Of a stretch of DNA of 32,534 nucleotides, positions 23,756 to 31,511 are shown piece by piece (position 1 is the first letter of the stretch; each line of letters opens with the position of its first letter). The DNA is taken from positions 1-32,534 of the forward strand of contig QYPL01000027.1 in NCBI GenBank assembly GCA_007280515.1. The letters run 5' to 3'. The notes below the pieces were generated by a model that was not told the DNA's origin, searched no databases, and was given only the letters and a program-made list of their open reading frames with translations. This DNA comes from Sediminibacterium sp. (lineage in GTDB: Bacteria > Bacteroidota > Bacteroidia > Chitinophagales > Chitinophagaceae). Both the position numbers and the translations under genes were made by a program.

Positions 23756-24634
23756 ATGTCAAAATATTCAATCAAGGACTTAGAGCAAATATCTGGGATT
23801 AAGGCCCACACCATTCGTATATGGGAGCAACGCTATAATTTCCTGCAACCCTCTCGCACTGAGACGAATATAAGAACCTATTCAGCCATTGAATTAAAGA
23901 TCATTTTAAACGTATCGTTTTTAAATAAATACGGGTTTAAGATTTCACACATTGACAAGATGAGTCCGGAGCAAATGGAAGAAAAAATTCTTACCATTAA
24001 TCAATTGGACGCGCAGAAGGAAAGGGTAGTGAACAATTTGATTAAAGACATGGTTTCACTCAATATGCCAGCCTTTGAACAACAACTAGATAATTATATT
24101 GCTCAGAAGGGCGTTGAAAAAACCATCGTTGAAATCATCTTCTCTTTTTTAGAAAGAGTGGGTATATTATGGATGACAACACGTATCAACCCAGCACAGG
24201 AGCATCTTGCGACCAATATATTAAGACAGAAAATTATTTATGGTATAGAAAAATTGATGCCAGTAAATAAGTATACAAAGAGAATAGTTTTATTTTTGCC
24301 TGAAGCAGAGTACCATGAATTGGGTATTTTATATGTACATTTTTTATTAAAACAAAATGGCATATATGTTGATTATTTAGGAACCAACATACCCATGATA
24401 GATCTTGAATTTTTAGTGAGCAGAACAAAACCTGATTATTTATTTTGTCATATCACATCTCCAGCTAAGAAGTTTAAATTGGATAAGTTTTTAGATGGTT
24501 TATCTCATATTAATAAAAGCTCTCCAGTGGTTTTATCAGGTCAAATTGTGCGAGACTACAAAGGTCAAGTAGCTTCCAATATCTCTGTAAAACGAAGTTT
24601 ATCCGAGACCATTCAGTTTATAAATTCTATCTAG
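23756..24634 (+). CDS. MerR-family regulator with cobalamin-binding domain (CarH/LitR-like)
   Basis: 292 residues. An N-terminal MerR winged helix ('YSIKDLEQISGIKAHTIRIW', 4-23; 'NIRTYSAIELKIIL') is followed by a helical-bundle cap with the W-x9-EH motif (W139, E149-H150). The C-terminal Rossmann B12-binding domain carries E-x-H-x-x-G (E185, H187, G190), whose His is the lower cobalt ligand in CarH. In Thermus CarH the residue after the Trp is the upper-face His formed into the light-state adduct; here it is Met140. Such proteins repress carotenoid genes in the dark with adenosylcobalamin and release DNA in light. Position directly upstream of the crt operon supports that role. Whether it binds B12 is not proven. 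Confidence 0.85.
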   Translation: MSKYSIKDLEQISGIKAHTIRIWEQRYNFLQPSRTETNIRTYSAIELKIILNVSFLNKYGFKISHIDKMSPEQMEEKILTINQLDAQKERVVNNLIKDMVSLNMPAFEQQLDNYIAQKGVEKTIVEIIFSFLERVGILWMTTRINPAQEHLATNILRQKIIYGIEKLMPVNKYTKRIVLFLPEAEYHELGILYVHFLLKQNGIYVDYLGTNIPMIDLEFLVSRTKPDYLFCHITSPAKKFKLDKFLDGLSHINKSSPVVLSGQIVRDYKGQVASNISVKRSLSETIQFINSI

Positions 24635-24759
24635 CTAGCTATTTTCGAAGTCCTACTCTTACTAACTCAAAACCTTGACTTTTCTTAAAATATTGCTAAT
24701 CAATTAGTTATATTCTATTTAAGTGCAACGCAGCGTTTCCAGACTTACCAAATCCGAAA

Positions 24760-24789
24760 TGTTTAATTATTTTATCAAAAAATTAAACA
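24760..24789 (+). promoter_or_regulatory. operator 1: TGTTTA-N18-TAAACA
   Basis: Half-sites TGTTTA (24760-24765) and TAAACA (24784-24789) form a 30-bp interrupted palindrome; the inner flanks also pair (ATT/AAT), extending the arms to nine bases. It lies upstream of the likely -33 box of the sigma/crt promoter and is a likely binding site for the MerR-type protein encoded just upstream. Confidence 0.6.
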
Positions 24790-24798
24790 TAAAAACCA

Positions 24799-24826
24799 TT
24801 TGAGGGTATAATTATGTTTAGTTTTG
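24799..24826 (+). promoter_or_regulatory. promoter of the sigma factor-crt operon (TTTG-N16-TAGTTTTG)
   Basis: TTTG at 24799-24802 and TAGTTTTG at 24819-24826 match the Bacteroidota -33 and -7 elements, with a spacing slightly shorter than usual. Transcription would start about 20 bases before the sigma factor ATG at 24852. The -7 box overlaps the left half-site of operator 2. Confidence 0.55.
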
Positions 24827-24844
24827 TAATCCAAAAGTTAAACA
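24815..24844 (+). promoter_or_regulatory. operator 2: TGTTTA-N18-TAAACA over the -7 box
   Basis: Half-sites at 24815-24820 and 24839-24844 repeat operator 1 exactly in sequence and spacing, displaced by 55 bp. The site covers the -7 element and the expected transcription start, so a protein bound here should block RNA polymerase. Confidence 0.6.
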
Positions 24845-24851
24845 GACTTAT

Positions 24852-25352
24852 ATGTCAAACGCTGAATTCACGCTATTACTGACTGAAAATGCCGATTTTC
24901 TAAAGCCCTTTGCTATTAATTTAACCAAGGATCATGAAGCGGCTAAGGATTTATTTCAGGAAACCTTGTACCGAGCCTTGTCTAATAAAGACAAGTATAA
25001 TGTAGGTACCAACATTAAAGCTTGGTTGTACACCATTATGCGTAATATTTTTATCAATGATTATCGTAAGCGTGCAAAGCAGTCGGTGGTATTGGATAAT
25101 TCTCCCAACGATTTTTTAATAGATCAAACCCGAACAAAGGTTTTGAATGATGGAGTGACTAACTTAAATTTGAGAGAAGTGAAGCAGTTCATTTATGACT
25201 TGCCTGAATTATTTAGAACGCCCTTTAATTTATATTTTGAAGGATATAAGTATAATGAAATTGCAGAAGAATTAAATGAACCCTTAGGGACTATCAAAAG
25301 TAGAATTCACTTTGCAAGAAAAATATTAAAACAGAAAATTCAACGATACTAA
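24852..25352 (+). CDS. ECF-type RNA polymerase sigma factor of the carotenoid operon
   Basis: 166 residues with only the two domains of extracytoplasmic-function sigma factors. Sigma-2 (about 15-75) includes 'EAAKDLFQETLYRAL' and 'NIKAWLYTIMRNIFINDYRK', which bind core polymerase and the -10 region. Sigma-4 (about 108-162) has the helix-turn-helix 'YNEIAEELNEPLGTIKSRIH'. No anti-sigma gene is adjacent, so control probably acts at transcription through the MerR-type repressor. It is first in the operon, three bases before crtI. By analogy with CarQ of Myxococcus and LitS of Streptomyces it may direct light-induced genes; its target promoters are unknown. Confidence 0.85.
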   Translation: MSNAEFTLLLTENADFLKPFAINLTKDHEAAKDLFQETLYRALSNKDKYNVGTNIKAWLYTIMRNIFINDYRKRAKQSVVLDNSPNDFLIDQTRTKVLNDGVTNLNLREVKQFIYDLPELFRTPFNLYFEGYKYNEIAEELNEPLGTIKSRIHFARKILKQKIQRY

Positions 25353-25355
25353 AAT

Positions 25356-26873
25356 ATGGCCCTTTCTAAAAAAGCATTAGTGATTGGTGCTGGTTTTGCT
25401 GGCATGTCAGTAGCTACTTTTTTAGCAAAGAAAGGGTGGTCAGTTTCTGTTATAGAAAAACATCTTTTACCAGGGGGCCGTGCCAGAAAATTTGAAGCCC
25501 AAGGTTTTACATTTGATATGGGTCCAAGTTGGTATTGGATGCCCGATGTATTTGAAAGGTATTTTGCAGCTTTTGGAAAAAAAGTTTCTGATTTTTACAA
25601 ATTAAAAAGATTAGACCCCTCTTACCGTGTTTATTTTGATCAAACCCATTGGGATATGCCTGCTAATTATATTGAATTAGCTGCTTTATTAGAAAGCGTA
25701 GAACCCGGTGCTGCAAAGGCTTTGGACCAGTTTATGGAAGAAGCTAAATATAAATATGATATAGGTGTGGGTAAACTAGTGCATCAGCCAAGTATTTCAT
25801 TAAAAGAATTCATAGACATTGATTTAATCAAGGGCATTTTTAAATTAGATGTATTTCAATCGATGAAAAAACATATAGCTCGTTTTTTCAAACATCCCCA
25901 TATTCAAACTTTGATGGAATTTCCGGTTTTATTTTTAGGAGCCCTTCCACAAAATACACCCGCCTTATATAGTTTAATGAACTATGCCGATATCAAGGGA
26001 GGCACTTGGTATCCTGAATTCGGTATGTATAGTATTGTGCAAGCTATGTATGATACTGCTATAGCAGAAGGCGTTACCTTTTATTTTGGAGAAGAGGCCT
26101 TACAAATTGAAGTATTGAATGGAGTTGCAAAATCTTGTTTAACCAAATCAACTGTGACAGGCGAGCAAAAGCATTATGAGTTTGAGGTGGTTATTGGCGC
26201 TGGCGATTATCATCATATTGAAACAAAATTAATTAGTCCTAAATATCAGTCTTATACTAATAGTTATTGGGAGTCACGTACCATGGCACCTAGTTCATTA
26301 CTATATTACGTGGGCTTGAATAAAAAACTAACGGGGGTAACGCACCATTCTTTATTTTTTGATACCGATTTTGCTATCCATGGTAAAGAAATTTATACCG
26401 AACCTAGTTGGCCAACAAAACCTTTGTTTTACGCCTCTGTACCTTCGGTAACAGATACTACGGTGGCACCTGCGGGAAGTGAAAATTTATTTTTATTAAT
26501 TCCAGTGGCTGCAGGCCTAGAAGGAGATACCGAGGAACTTCGAGATAAATATTTTAATGAACTCATTGTTCGTTTAGAGCAAAGATGGGGTCAATCCATT
26601 TCGGATAGCATTGTCTATAAAAGGTCCTTTGCAGTGTCTGATTTCAAGAGTGAATATCATTCCTTCAAGGGCAATGCCTATGGCCTCGCGAACACCTTAT
26701 TACAAACAGCTATTTTAAAGCCTTCTTGTAAAAGCAAAAAGGTAAAAAACTTATATTACACGGGCCAATTAACGGTACCAGGTCCAGGGGTGCCGCCTAG
26801 TTTAATTAGCGGGGAAGTGGTAGCGGAGCTGATTGAAAAAAATTATCTAAATTTACAACCTAGAAATGTCTGA
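25356..26873 (+). CDS. crtI: phytoene desaturase
   Basis: 505 residues, the normal CrtI length. The FAD-binding motif 'VIGAGFAGMSVATFLAKKGW' is at 9-28, then 'GGRARKFEAQGFTFDMGPSW' (42-61). The C-terminal flavin signature 'LYYTGQLTVPGPGVPPSLIS' (near 465-484) is typical of CrtI-type desaturases. It introduces double bonds into phytoene to give lycopene, at the membrane. The start follows the sigma factor stop by three bases and the stop overlaps the crtB start by eight, so translation is probably coupled. A diapophytoene desaturase is the alternative, but the downstream CrtY and CrtZ argue for the C40 pathway. Confidence 0.93.
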   Translation: MALSKKALVIGAGFAGMSVATFLAKKGWSVSVIEKHLLPGGRARKFEAQGFTFDMGPSWYWMPDVFERYFAAFGKKVSDFYKLKRLDPSYRVYFDQTHWDMPANYIELAALLESVEPGAAKALDQFMEEAKYKYDIGVGKLVHQPSISLKEFIDIDLIKGIFKLDVFQSMKKHIARFFKHPHIQTLMEFPVLFLGALPQNTPALYSLMNYADIKGGTWYPEFGMYSIVQAMYDTAIAEGVTFYFGEEALQIEVLNGVAKSCLTKSTVTGEQKHYEFEVVIGAGDYHHIETKLISPKYQSYTNSYWESRTMAPSSLLYYVGLNKKLTGVTHHSLFFDTDFAIHGKEIYTEPSWPTKPLFYASVPSVTDTTVAPAGSENLFLLIPVAAGLEGDTEELRDKYFNELIVRLEQRWGQSISDSIVYKRSFAVSDFKSEYHSFKGNAYGLANTLLQTAILKPSCKSKKVKNLYYTGQLTVPGPGVPPSLISGEVVAELIEKNYLNLQPRNV

Positions 26874-27708
26874 TTTAAAACTATATAATGAAGTCACTGG
26901 CTTAAGCAGTAAAACAACTACGCTAATGTATAGCTCTAGTTTTTCTTCTGCTATTAAATTACTTAATGCCGACTTACGTCAGCCTATATATGACATTTAT
27001 GGTTTTGTAAGATTCGCCGATGAAATTGTAGATACTTTTCATGAATTTGACAAAGCAACATTGCTTACGCAATTTAAAAAAGATACTTACTTAGCCTTAG
27101 AACAAGGTATTAGTTTAAATCCTATTTTGCACCGTTTTCAATTAACCTATTCAAAATATAAAATTGATCCTGCCTTATTAGAAGCATTTTTAGTAAGTAT
27201 GGAAATGGATTTAAATAAGCAGCAATATGATTTAGCTACTTATCAAACTTATATTTATGGAAGTGCGGAAGTGGTAGGACTGATGTGTTTACATATTTTT
27301 TGCGAGGGCGATATGGCCCAATTTGAAAAATTGAAGCCATCAGCAAAACATTTAGGGGCTACTTTTCAGAAAGTAAATTTCTTACGCGATATTAAAGCCG
27401 ATTTTGAAGGCCTAGATAGAATGTATTTTCCTAACTGCAATTTTTCAAAATTTACTCAAGCCGACAAAGAAATGATCGAAGCCGATATTCAGGCCGATTT
27501 TGAAGAAGCACTAAAGGGTATTAAAATGCTACCATTGAAAGCCAGGTTTGGGGTATATGTAGCGTTTAAATATTATTATTCTTTGTTTAAAAAAATTAAG
27601 AAAACGCATCCGGAGGCTATTTTAAAAGCAAGAATTAGAATTCCTACACCAGGAAAATTATTTATCGTAGCCAAGGCTACATTACGCAGTCAGTTGAATT
27701 TGTTATAG
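26866..27708 (+). CDS. crtB: phytoene synthase
   Basis: 280 residues of the squalene/phytoene synthase family. The two Asp-rich prenyl-diphosphate motifs are present: D52-x3-D56 in 'FVRFADEIVDTF' and the second motif 'NFLRDIKADFEGLDRMYFP' (171-189, with D175 and D179). It condenses two GGPP molecules to phytoene. The ATG overlaps the last eight bases of crtI. It is somewhat shorter than proteobacterial CrtB (about 300) but usual for Bacteroidota. No GGPP synthase gene (crtE) is in the window, so the precursor must come from elsewhere. Confidence 0.92.
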   Translation: MSDLKLYNEVTGLSSKTTTLMYSSSFSSAIKLLNADLRQPIYDIYGFVRFADEIVDTFHEFDKATLLTQFKKDTYLALEQGISLNPILHRFQLTYSKYKIDPALLEAFLVSMEMDLNKQQYDLATYQTYIYGSAEVVGLMCLHIFCEGDMAQFEKLKPSAKHLGATFQKVNFLRDIKADFEGLDRMYFPNCNFSKFTQADKEMIEADIQADFEEALKGIKMLPLKARFGVYVAFKYYYSLFKKIKKTHPEAILKARIRIPTPGKLFIVAKATLRSQLNLL

Positions 27709-27741
27709 TAAATTTGTTTAATAAATAAAAAAGTTGATTTT

Positions 27742-28212
27742 ATGGTTTTTATATTAGTGGCCTTACTTACTTTTTGCGTTATGGAAGGGATTACCTGGTT
27801 AACCCACCGTTATGTAATGCATGGTTTTTTATGGTATTTACATGAAGACCATCATCAGCCCACTGGACATTTTCTTGAAAAGAACGATGCCTTCTTTTTA
27901 ATATTTGCCATTCCAAGTATGGCCTGCATTTTCTATGGTAATTTTGTAGGTCCAATATGGATAGCGGGTATAGGAACAGGTGTAGCCATGTATGGCTTTG
28001 CTTATTTTATTGTGCACGAAGTTATTATACACCAAAGAATCAAGTGGTTTACTAAATCCAATAGTCGTTATATTAAAGCCATTCGTTGGGCACATAAAAT
28101 GCATCATAAGCATTTGAACAAAGAAGAGAGTGAAAGTTTTGGTATGTTAATCGTTGCTAAAAAATATTGGGATAAAGTACGCCGAGACGAAGCTATACAA
28201 AGCAATGAGTAA
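27742..28212 (+). CDS. crtZ: beta-carotene 3-hydroxylase
   Basis: 156 residues of the membrane di-iron fatty-acid-hydroxylase superfamily, with the full set of histidine clusters: H22-x4-H27, H34-x2-H37-H38 ('HEDHH'), H92-x4-H97 and H118-x2-H121-H122 ('HKMHH'). Hydrophobic helices at about 1-20 and 52-90 place it in the membrane. It adds hydroxyl groups to the beta-rings, giving cryptoxanthin and zeaxanthin. It starts 33 bases after crtB and overlaps crtY by eight bases. Confidence 0.93.
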   Translation: MVFILVALLTFCVMEGITWLTHRYVMHGFLWYLHEDHHQPTGHFLEKNDAFFLIFAIPSMACIFYGNFVGPIWIAGIGTGVAMYGFAYFIVHEVIIHQRIKWFTKSNSRYIKAIRWAHKMHHKHLNKEESESFGMLIVAKKYWDKVRRDEAIQSNE

Positions 28213-29527
28213 TGCTACACATACTAATACTGAAGTAGCAAGCTACGATTATATTATAGCAGGAGCCGGAGGGGCGGGATTATCTTTATTGCATTATTTA
28301 ATGCAGTGTTCAAGTTTAGTTACCAAGTCTATTTTAGTTATTGATAAGTCATTCAATAAGACCAATGACCGAACTTGGTGCTTTTGGAACAAAGACGCTA
28401 GTGCTTTTGAAAACTTAGTTAAAAATAGTTGGGACACTATTTCTATTCATGCTCAAGGCTTTGATAAAGAATTGCCCACTTCCCCCTTTTCTTATAAAAT
28501 GATACAGGGAATTGATTTTTATAATTTCATTCTTAGCAACTCGAAATTAAAATCGAATATTCATTTTCAGGAAGCTACTATAACGGGTATCTCAGTGCTA
28601 GATTCGTTGAGTACATCCAATGCTATTAATGCGAACAATGAAAATAGTAGTAAAAATATAAATAGTAAAGAAAATATGAGTAGTAAAGAAAGTATAAACA
28701 AGATCGCTAAAGTAGAATGGGAGGGTGGTTCTGCCATTGGAGCCTATGTTTTTTCTAGTTTATTACCTTTTCAAATGAATCAATTAAATACCGCTGCTGC
28801 TTATTCTAACTCATTACAGTCCGGTACTTCTTCCAATAATAAAGCCCCTTTTTTATGGCAACATTTTAAAGGCAGGGTAGTGGAATTTGAAAAACCAGTA
28901 TTTAATAAAGCTATCGCGAAGCTGATGGATTTTAATGTGCCTCAGCAAGGGGCCACTGCCTTTATGTATCAATTGCCTCTAAATGAAACAGAAGTCTTGG
29001 TAGAGTATACTATATTTTCAGAAAATGTTTTGGCTACTACTGAATATGATAAAGTTTTGGATACTTATTTAGCCAAAGAGTTTCCTGGTATTAATTATAG
29101 AACCACACACCAAGAAATCGGCGCCATTCCTATGACGCAAATTGAATTAGCTTCTACCCAAGCGCCTATTTATACTATTGGCGCATTAGGTGCAGCCATT
29201 AAAGCAAGTACAGGTTATGCTTTTCAGTTTATTCAGGAGCAATGTAAAAATATAGTTGAGCAATTAGAGAAGGGACTACCTATTCAAACCAAGATACATA
29301 ATACAAGACATCAATTTTATGATGCAGTTTTACTAGATGTCTTATTTCACCATAAAATGGAGGGTGCAGAAATATTCAAACGCATTTTTGCTAAGAATGA
29401 AGCGGCTACTGTGTTTAAATTCTTATCCAATACCTCTACTATAATGGAGGATATAAAAATTATGCGTTCCCTTCCTACGCGCATATTTTTATCAGCAGCC
29501 ATTAAGGTGCTTTTACGGCGGTCGTAA
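28205..29527 (+). CDS. crtY: lycopene beta-cyclase
   Basis: About 440 residues of the CrtY flavoprotein family. The dinucleotide-binding motif 'YIIAGAGGAGLSLLHYLMQ' is at 16-34, the family's 'DRTWCFW' at 55-61, 'QIELASTQAPIYTIGALGAA' later, and the C-terminal 'KASTGYAFQFIQEQ' signature follows. It closes both ends of lycopene into beta-rings without net redox change. The start is taken at 28205, where ATGAGTAA joins it to the crtZ stop; a longer reading from 28154 lies inside crtZ. Residues about 135-167 are a Ser/Asn/Lys-rich low-complexity insert with an 18-base tandem repeat, unusual for the family. It is the last gene of the operon before tRNA-Arg. Confidence 0.9.
   Translation: MSNATHTNTEVASYDYIIAGAGGAGLSLLHYLMQCSSLVTKSILVIDKSFNKTNDRTWCFWNKDASAFENLVKNSWDTISIHAQGFDKELPTSPFSYKMIQGIDFYNFILSNSKLKSNIHFQEATITGISVLDSLSTSNAINANNENSSKNINSKENMSSKESINKIAKVEWEGGSAIGAYVFSSLLPFQMNQLNTAAAYSNSLQSGTSSNNKAPFLWQHFKGRVVEFEKPVFNKAIAKLMDFNVPQQGATAFMYQLPLNETEVLVEYTIFSENVLATTEYDKVLDTYLAKEFPGINYRTTHQEIGAIPMTQIELASTQAPIYTIGALGAAIKASTGYAFQFIQEQCKNIVEQLEKGLPIQTKIHNTRHQFYDAVLLDVLFHHKMEGAEIFKRIFAKNEAATVFKFLSNTSTIMEDIKIMRSLPTRIFLSAAIKVLLRRS
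28607..28706 (+). repeat. low-complexity tandem repeat inside crtY
   Basis: An 18-base unit encoding (N/S)SKE(N/S)(M/I) occurs twice in full, preceded by a degenerate copy, within a Ser/Asn/Lys-rich stretch. It is in frame and so keeps crtY open. Replication slippage is the likely origin. Confidence 0.6.
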
Positions 29528-29558
29528 ATAAATTTATTTTCCCTAATTTTGTTTTTTC

Positions 29559-29630
29559 AGCCACGTAGTACAATGGATAGTACATGAGTTTCCGAAGCTC
29601 TTAATCCAGGTTCGATTCCCGGCGTGGCTA
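29559..29630 (+). tRNA. tRNA-Arg (anticodon CCG)
   Basis: 72 bases that fold as a cloverleaf. The acceptor stem AGCCACG/CGTGGCT has seven perfect pairs with discriminator A. The D-stem is GTAC/GTAC, and the anticodon loop TTCCGAA gives anticodon CCG (reads CGG). The T-loop is TTCGATT. Two non-pairs are seen: T27-T43 at the foot of the anticodon stem, and A51-C63 in the T-stem. No CCA is encoded. It lies 31 bases after crtY and faces the minus-strand nuo-linked genes. Confidence 0.88.
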
Positions 29631-29659
29631 CAAATCCTATCAATAGATTCTTAGATAAA

Positions 29660-30082
29660 TTATTTATTATCAAAATAAGGAAGTTCGTCGTTAGATACCG
29701 ACTCTTTTTCTTGCCAATAAGCAAGTGATACAATATGTCCACCTGTCGTTTTTAACTGACGGCCAAAAATGGCATTGGTTGCGTTAAAACATACATCGGT
29801 TACACCTATTGTAAATGTACTGGGAGCTGGAGGAACTATTGGAGCTGCTGATGCCACTGGAACCGCCGGAGCTGCTGCAGGCCCTTCACCTTCCACTGGA
29901 GTCGCCACCGGAGCAGCAGGTGCCGCTTTTGGAGCAGGACTATCCACTACCACTACTTCGTATTTATTGAACTCTAATAAAGTTTTTAAAAACTCTACAC
30001 GCTCAGCACTTGCATTTTTTTCTACAATGGCACATTTGCTTGTTCCTAAGTCTTCAAATTCGTGGTTCTTATTAATTGCCAT
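29660..30082 (-). CDS. Ala/Pro-rich protein of unknown function, linked to nuoN
   Basis: 140 residues in three parts: an N-terminal domain (about 1-48, 'CAIVEKNASAERVEFLKTLL' ending 'EFNKYEVVVV'), an Ala/Pro/Val linker (about 49-88), and a C-terminal domain (about 89-130, 'FTIGVTDVCFNATNAIFGRQ' then 'TGGHIVSLAYW') with an acidic tail. There is no signal peptide or membrane segment, so it should be cytoplasmic. It begins 10 bases after the nuoN stop and is almost surely co-transcribed with the nuo genes. I do not recognise the family; an accessory role in complex I assembly or regulation is only a suggestion from position. Confidence 0.75.
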   Translation of the reverse strand: MAINKNHEFEDLGTSKCAIVEKNASAERVEFLKTLLEFNKYEVVVVDSPAPKAAPAAPVATPVEGEGPAAAPAVPVASAAPIVPPAPSTFTIGVTDVCFNATNAIFGRQLKTTGGHIVSLAYWQEKESVSNDELPYFDNK

Positions 30083-30092
30083 AATACTTTAT

Positions 30093-31502
30093 TTAAATAC
30101 CAATACTTAATGAATAAATATAATCGTACACTAAACTTGCTAAACCTGTAACGATAATACCTGCAATACAGATATACATAGCAAGCTGTGTAATTTTAGG
30201 AATGCTTAATTTTTGAATAGGGGTTTCGTTCTCCTCCATGAAAATGGCTTTTACCACTTTTAAATAGTAGAAGAAAGAAACCACCATATTTAAAGAAGCA
30301 AATATGATTAAGCCATAATTATTTTTAGCGGCACCTGCCATCATCAAAAATAATTTACCAAAAAAGCCTGCTGTAGGGGGTACCCCTGCTAATGAAAATA
30401 ATGCAATGGTTAATACCCAAGATAAAAAGGGATTGGTTTTATAAAAGCCCTTAAAGTCTGAAATGGTTTCTTTACCCGCCAAAGCACTTACAACTGAAAC
30501 TACACCGAAGGCAGCTAGGTTAGAGAATACATAAATTAATACAAAGTAAACTAGTGAAGCAGAACCTACCTGAGAGCTTCCAGATATACCAATTAATATA
30601 AAACCTACTTGCGCAATAGAAGAAAAGGCAAGGAAGCGTTTAAAATTATCTTGTCTTAAAGCGAATAAATTACCAATTAAAATAGTAGCGATAGATAATA
30701 CCACAAGTACACTATACCAAACAGTAGCAATAGGGGTAAATACTTTATATAAAATTGAGGTGAAAGTGAATAGTACCGCTGCTTTAGACACTACCGATAA
30801 AAAAGCAGTGACTGCTACTGGAGCGCCTTCGTAAACATCGGCTGTCCATAGGTGAAAAGGCACTGCCGATATTTTAAAAGTAAAACCAGATACCACTAAA
30901 ATAATTGCAAATATTTGCATGGGGTTATTACTAATATGTGCCGTTAATACATCGAAACTAAGTGTACCCGTTGTGCCATATAAAAAGGAAATACCCATTA
31001 ATAAGATACCTGAAGAAAATGCAGAAGACAATATTAATTTCATTGCAGCCTCTGATGATTTTCTTTTAGCTAAATCGAAATTAGCTGCAGCAGCCAAAGG
31101 AATGGTAGACATTTCAAGGCCTAGGTAGAACATTAATAAGTTGCCGCTAGATATCATAAAGAACATACCTAACAATGAAGTAAATAACAATAAATAAAAT
31201 TCAGCTAACTGCTTGTGATTTTTTAGCCAAGCGTAAGACTGCATGGATATAAGAAGCATTGCAAGGTTTAGAATATTTTTCTCCAGTACAATAAAGGCAT
31301 TGGTGGTGAACATGCCATTGAAAATACCACCTTCAGTCATGCCAAATAAACCTGCTGCTAAATTGACAAGCAATAAGCCATTGATTAAATTTAAAATACT
31401 CAAGTTGCTTCTTTCCTTACCAATTTTAATAAATAGTAAAATAAATATAAGTAAGCTTAATAAAAGTTCCTGTCTTAGTAATATAAAAATGTTAGATGAC
31501 AT
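30093..31502 (-). CDS. nuoN: NADH-quinone oxidoreductase subunit N
   Basis: 469 residues with about 13-14 membrane helices, an antiporter-like proton-channel subunit of complex I. Family features are 'FYLGLEMSTIPLAAAANFDL' (about 125-144, with the key Glu on helix 5), 'SSEAAMKLILSSAFSSGILL' (Lys on helix 7 region), 'VPFHLWTADVYEGAPVAVTA' (about 214-233), and 'SLAGVPPTAGFFGKLFLM' (about 371-388). It starts nine bases after the nuoM stop. With menaquinone from UbiE it supports a respiratory lifestyle. Confidence 0.93.
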   Translation of the reverse strand: MSSNIFILLRQELLLSLLIFILLFIKIGKERSNLSILNLINGLLLVNLAAGLFGMTEGGIFNGMFTTNAFIVLEKNILNLAMLLISMQSYAWLKNHKQLAEFYLLLFTSLLGMFFMISSGNLLMFYLGLEMSTIPLAAAANFDLAKRKSSEAAMKLILSSAFSSGILLMGISFLYGTTGTLSFDVLTAHISNNPMQIFAIILVVSGFTFKISAVPFHLWTADVYEGAPVAVTAFLSVVSKAAVLFTFTSILYKVFTPIATVWYSVLVVLSIATILIGNLFALRQDNFKRFLAFSSIAQVGFILIGISGSSQVGSASLVYFVLIYVFSNLAAFGVVSVVSALAGKETISDFKGFYKTNPFLSWVLTIALFSLAGVPPTAGFFGKLFLMMAGAAKNNYGLIIFASLNMVVSFFYYLKVVKAIFMEENETPIQKLSIPKITQLAMYICIAGIIVTGLASLVYDYIYSLSIGI

Positions 31503-31511
31503 TATGCTAAA

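Noticed and set aside
24727..24737. 11-bp palindrome AACGCAGCGTT upstream of the crt operators
   Set aside because: Single occurrence, far from the promoter elements and without similarity to the TGTTTA sites; could be chance.
29557..29742. Minus-strand reading frame with 'ATPGIEPGLRASE'
   Set aside because: This is the well-known spurious translation of the antisense of a tRNA gene; it overlaps tRNA-Arg(CCG).
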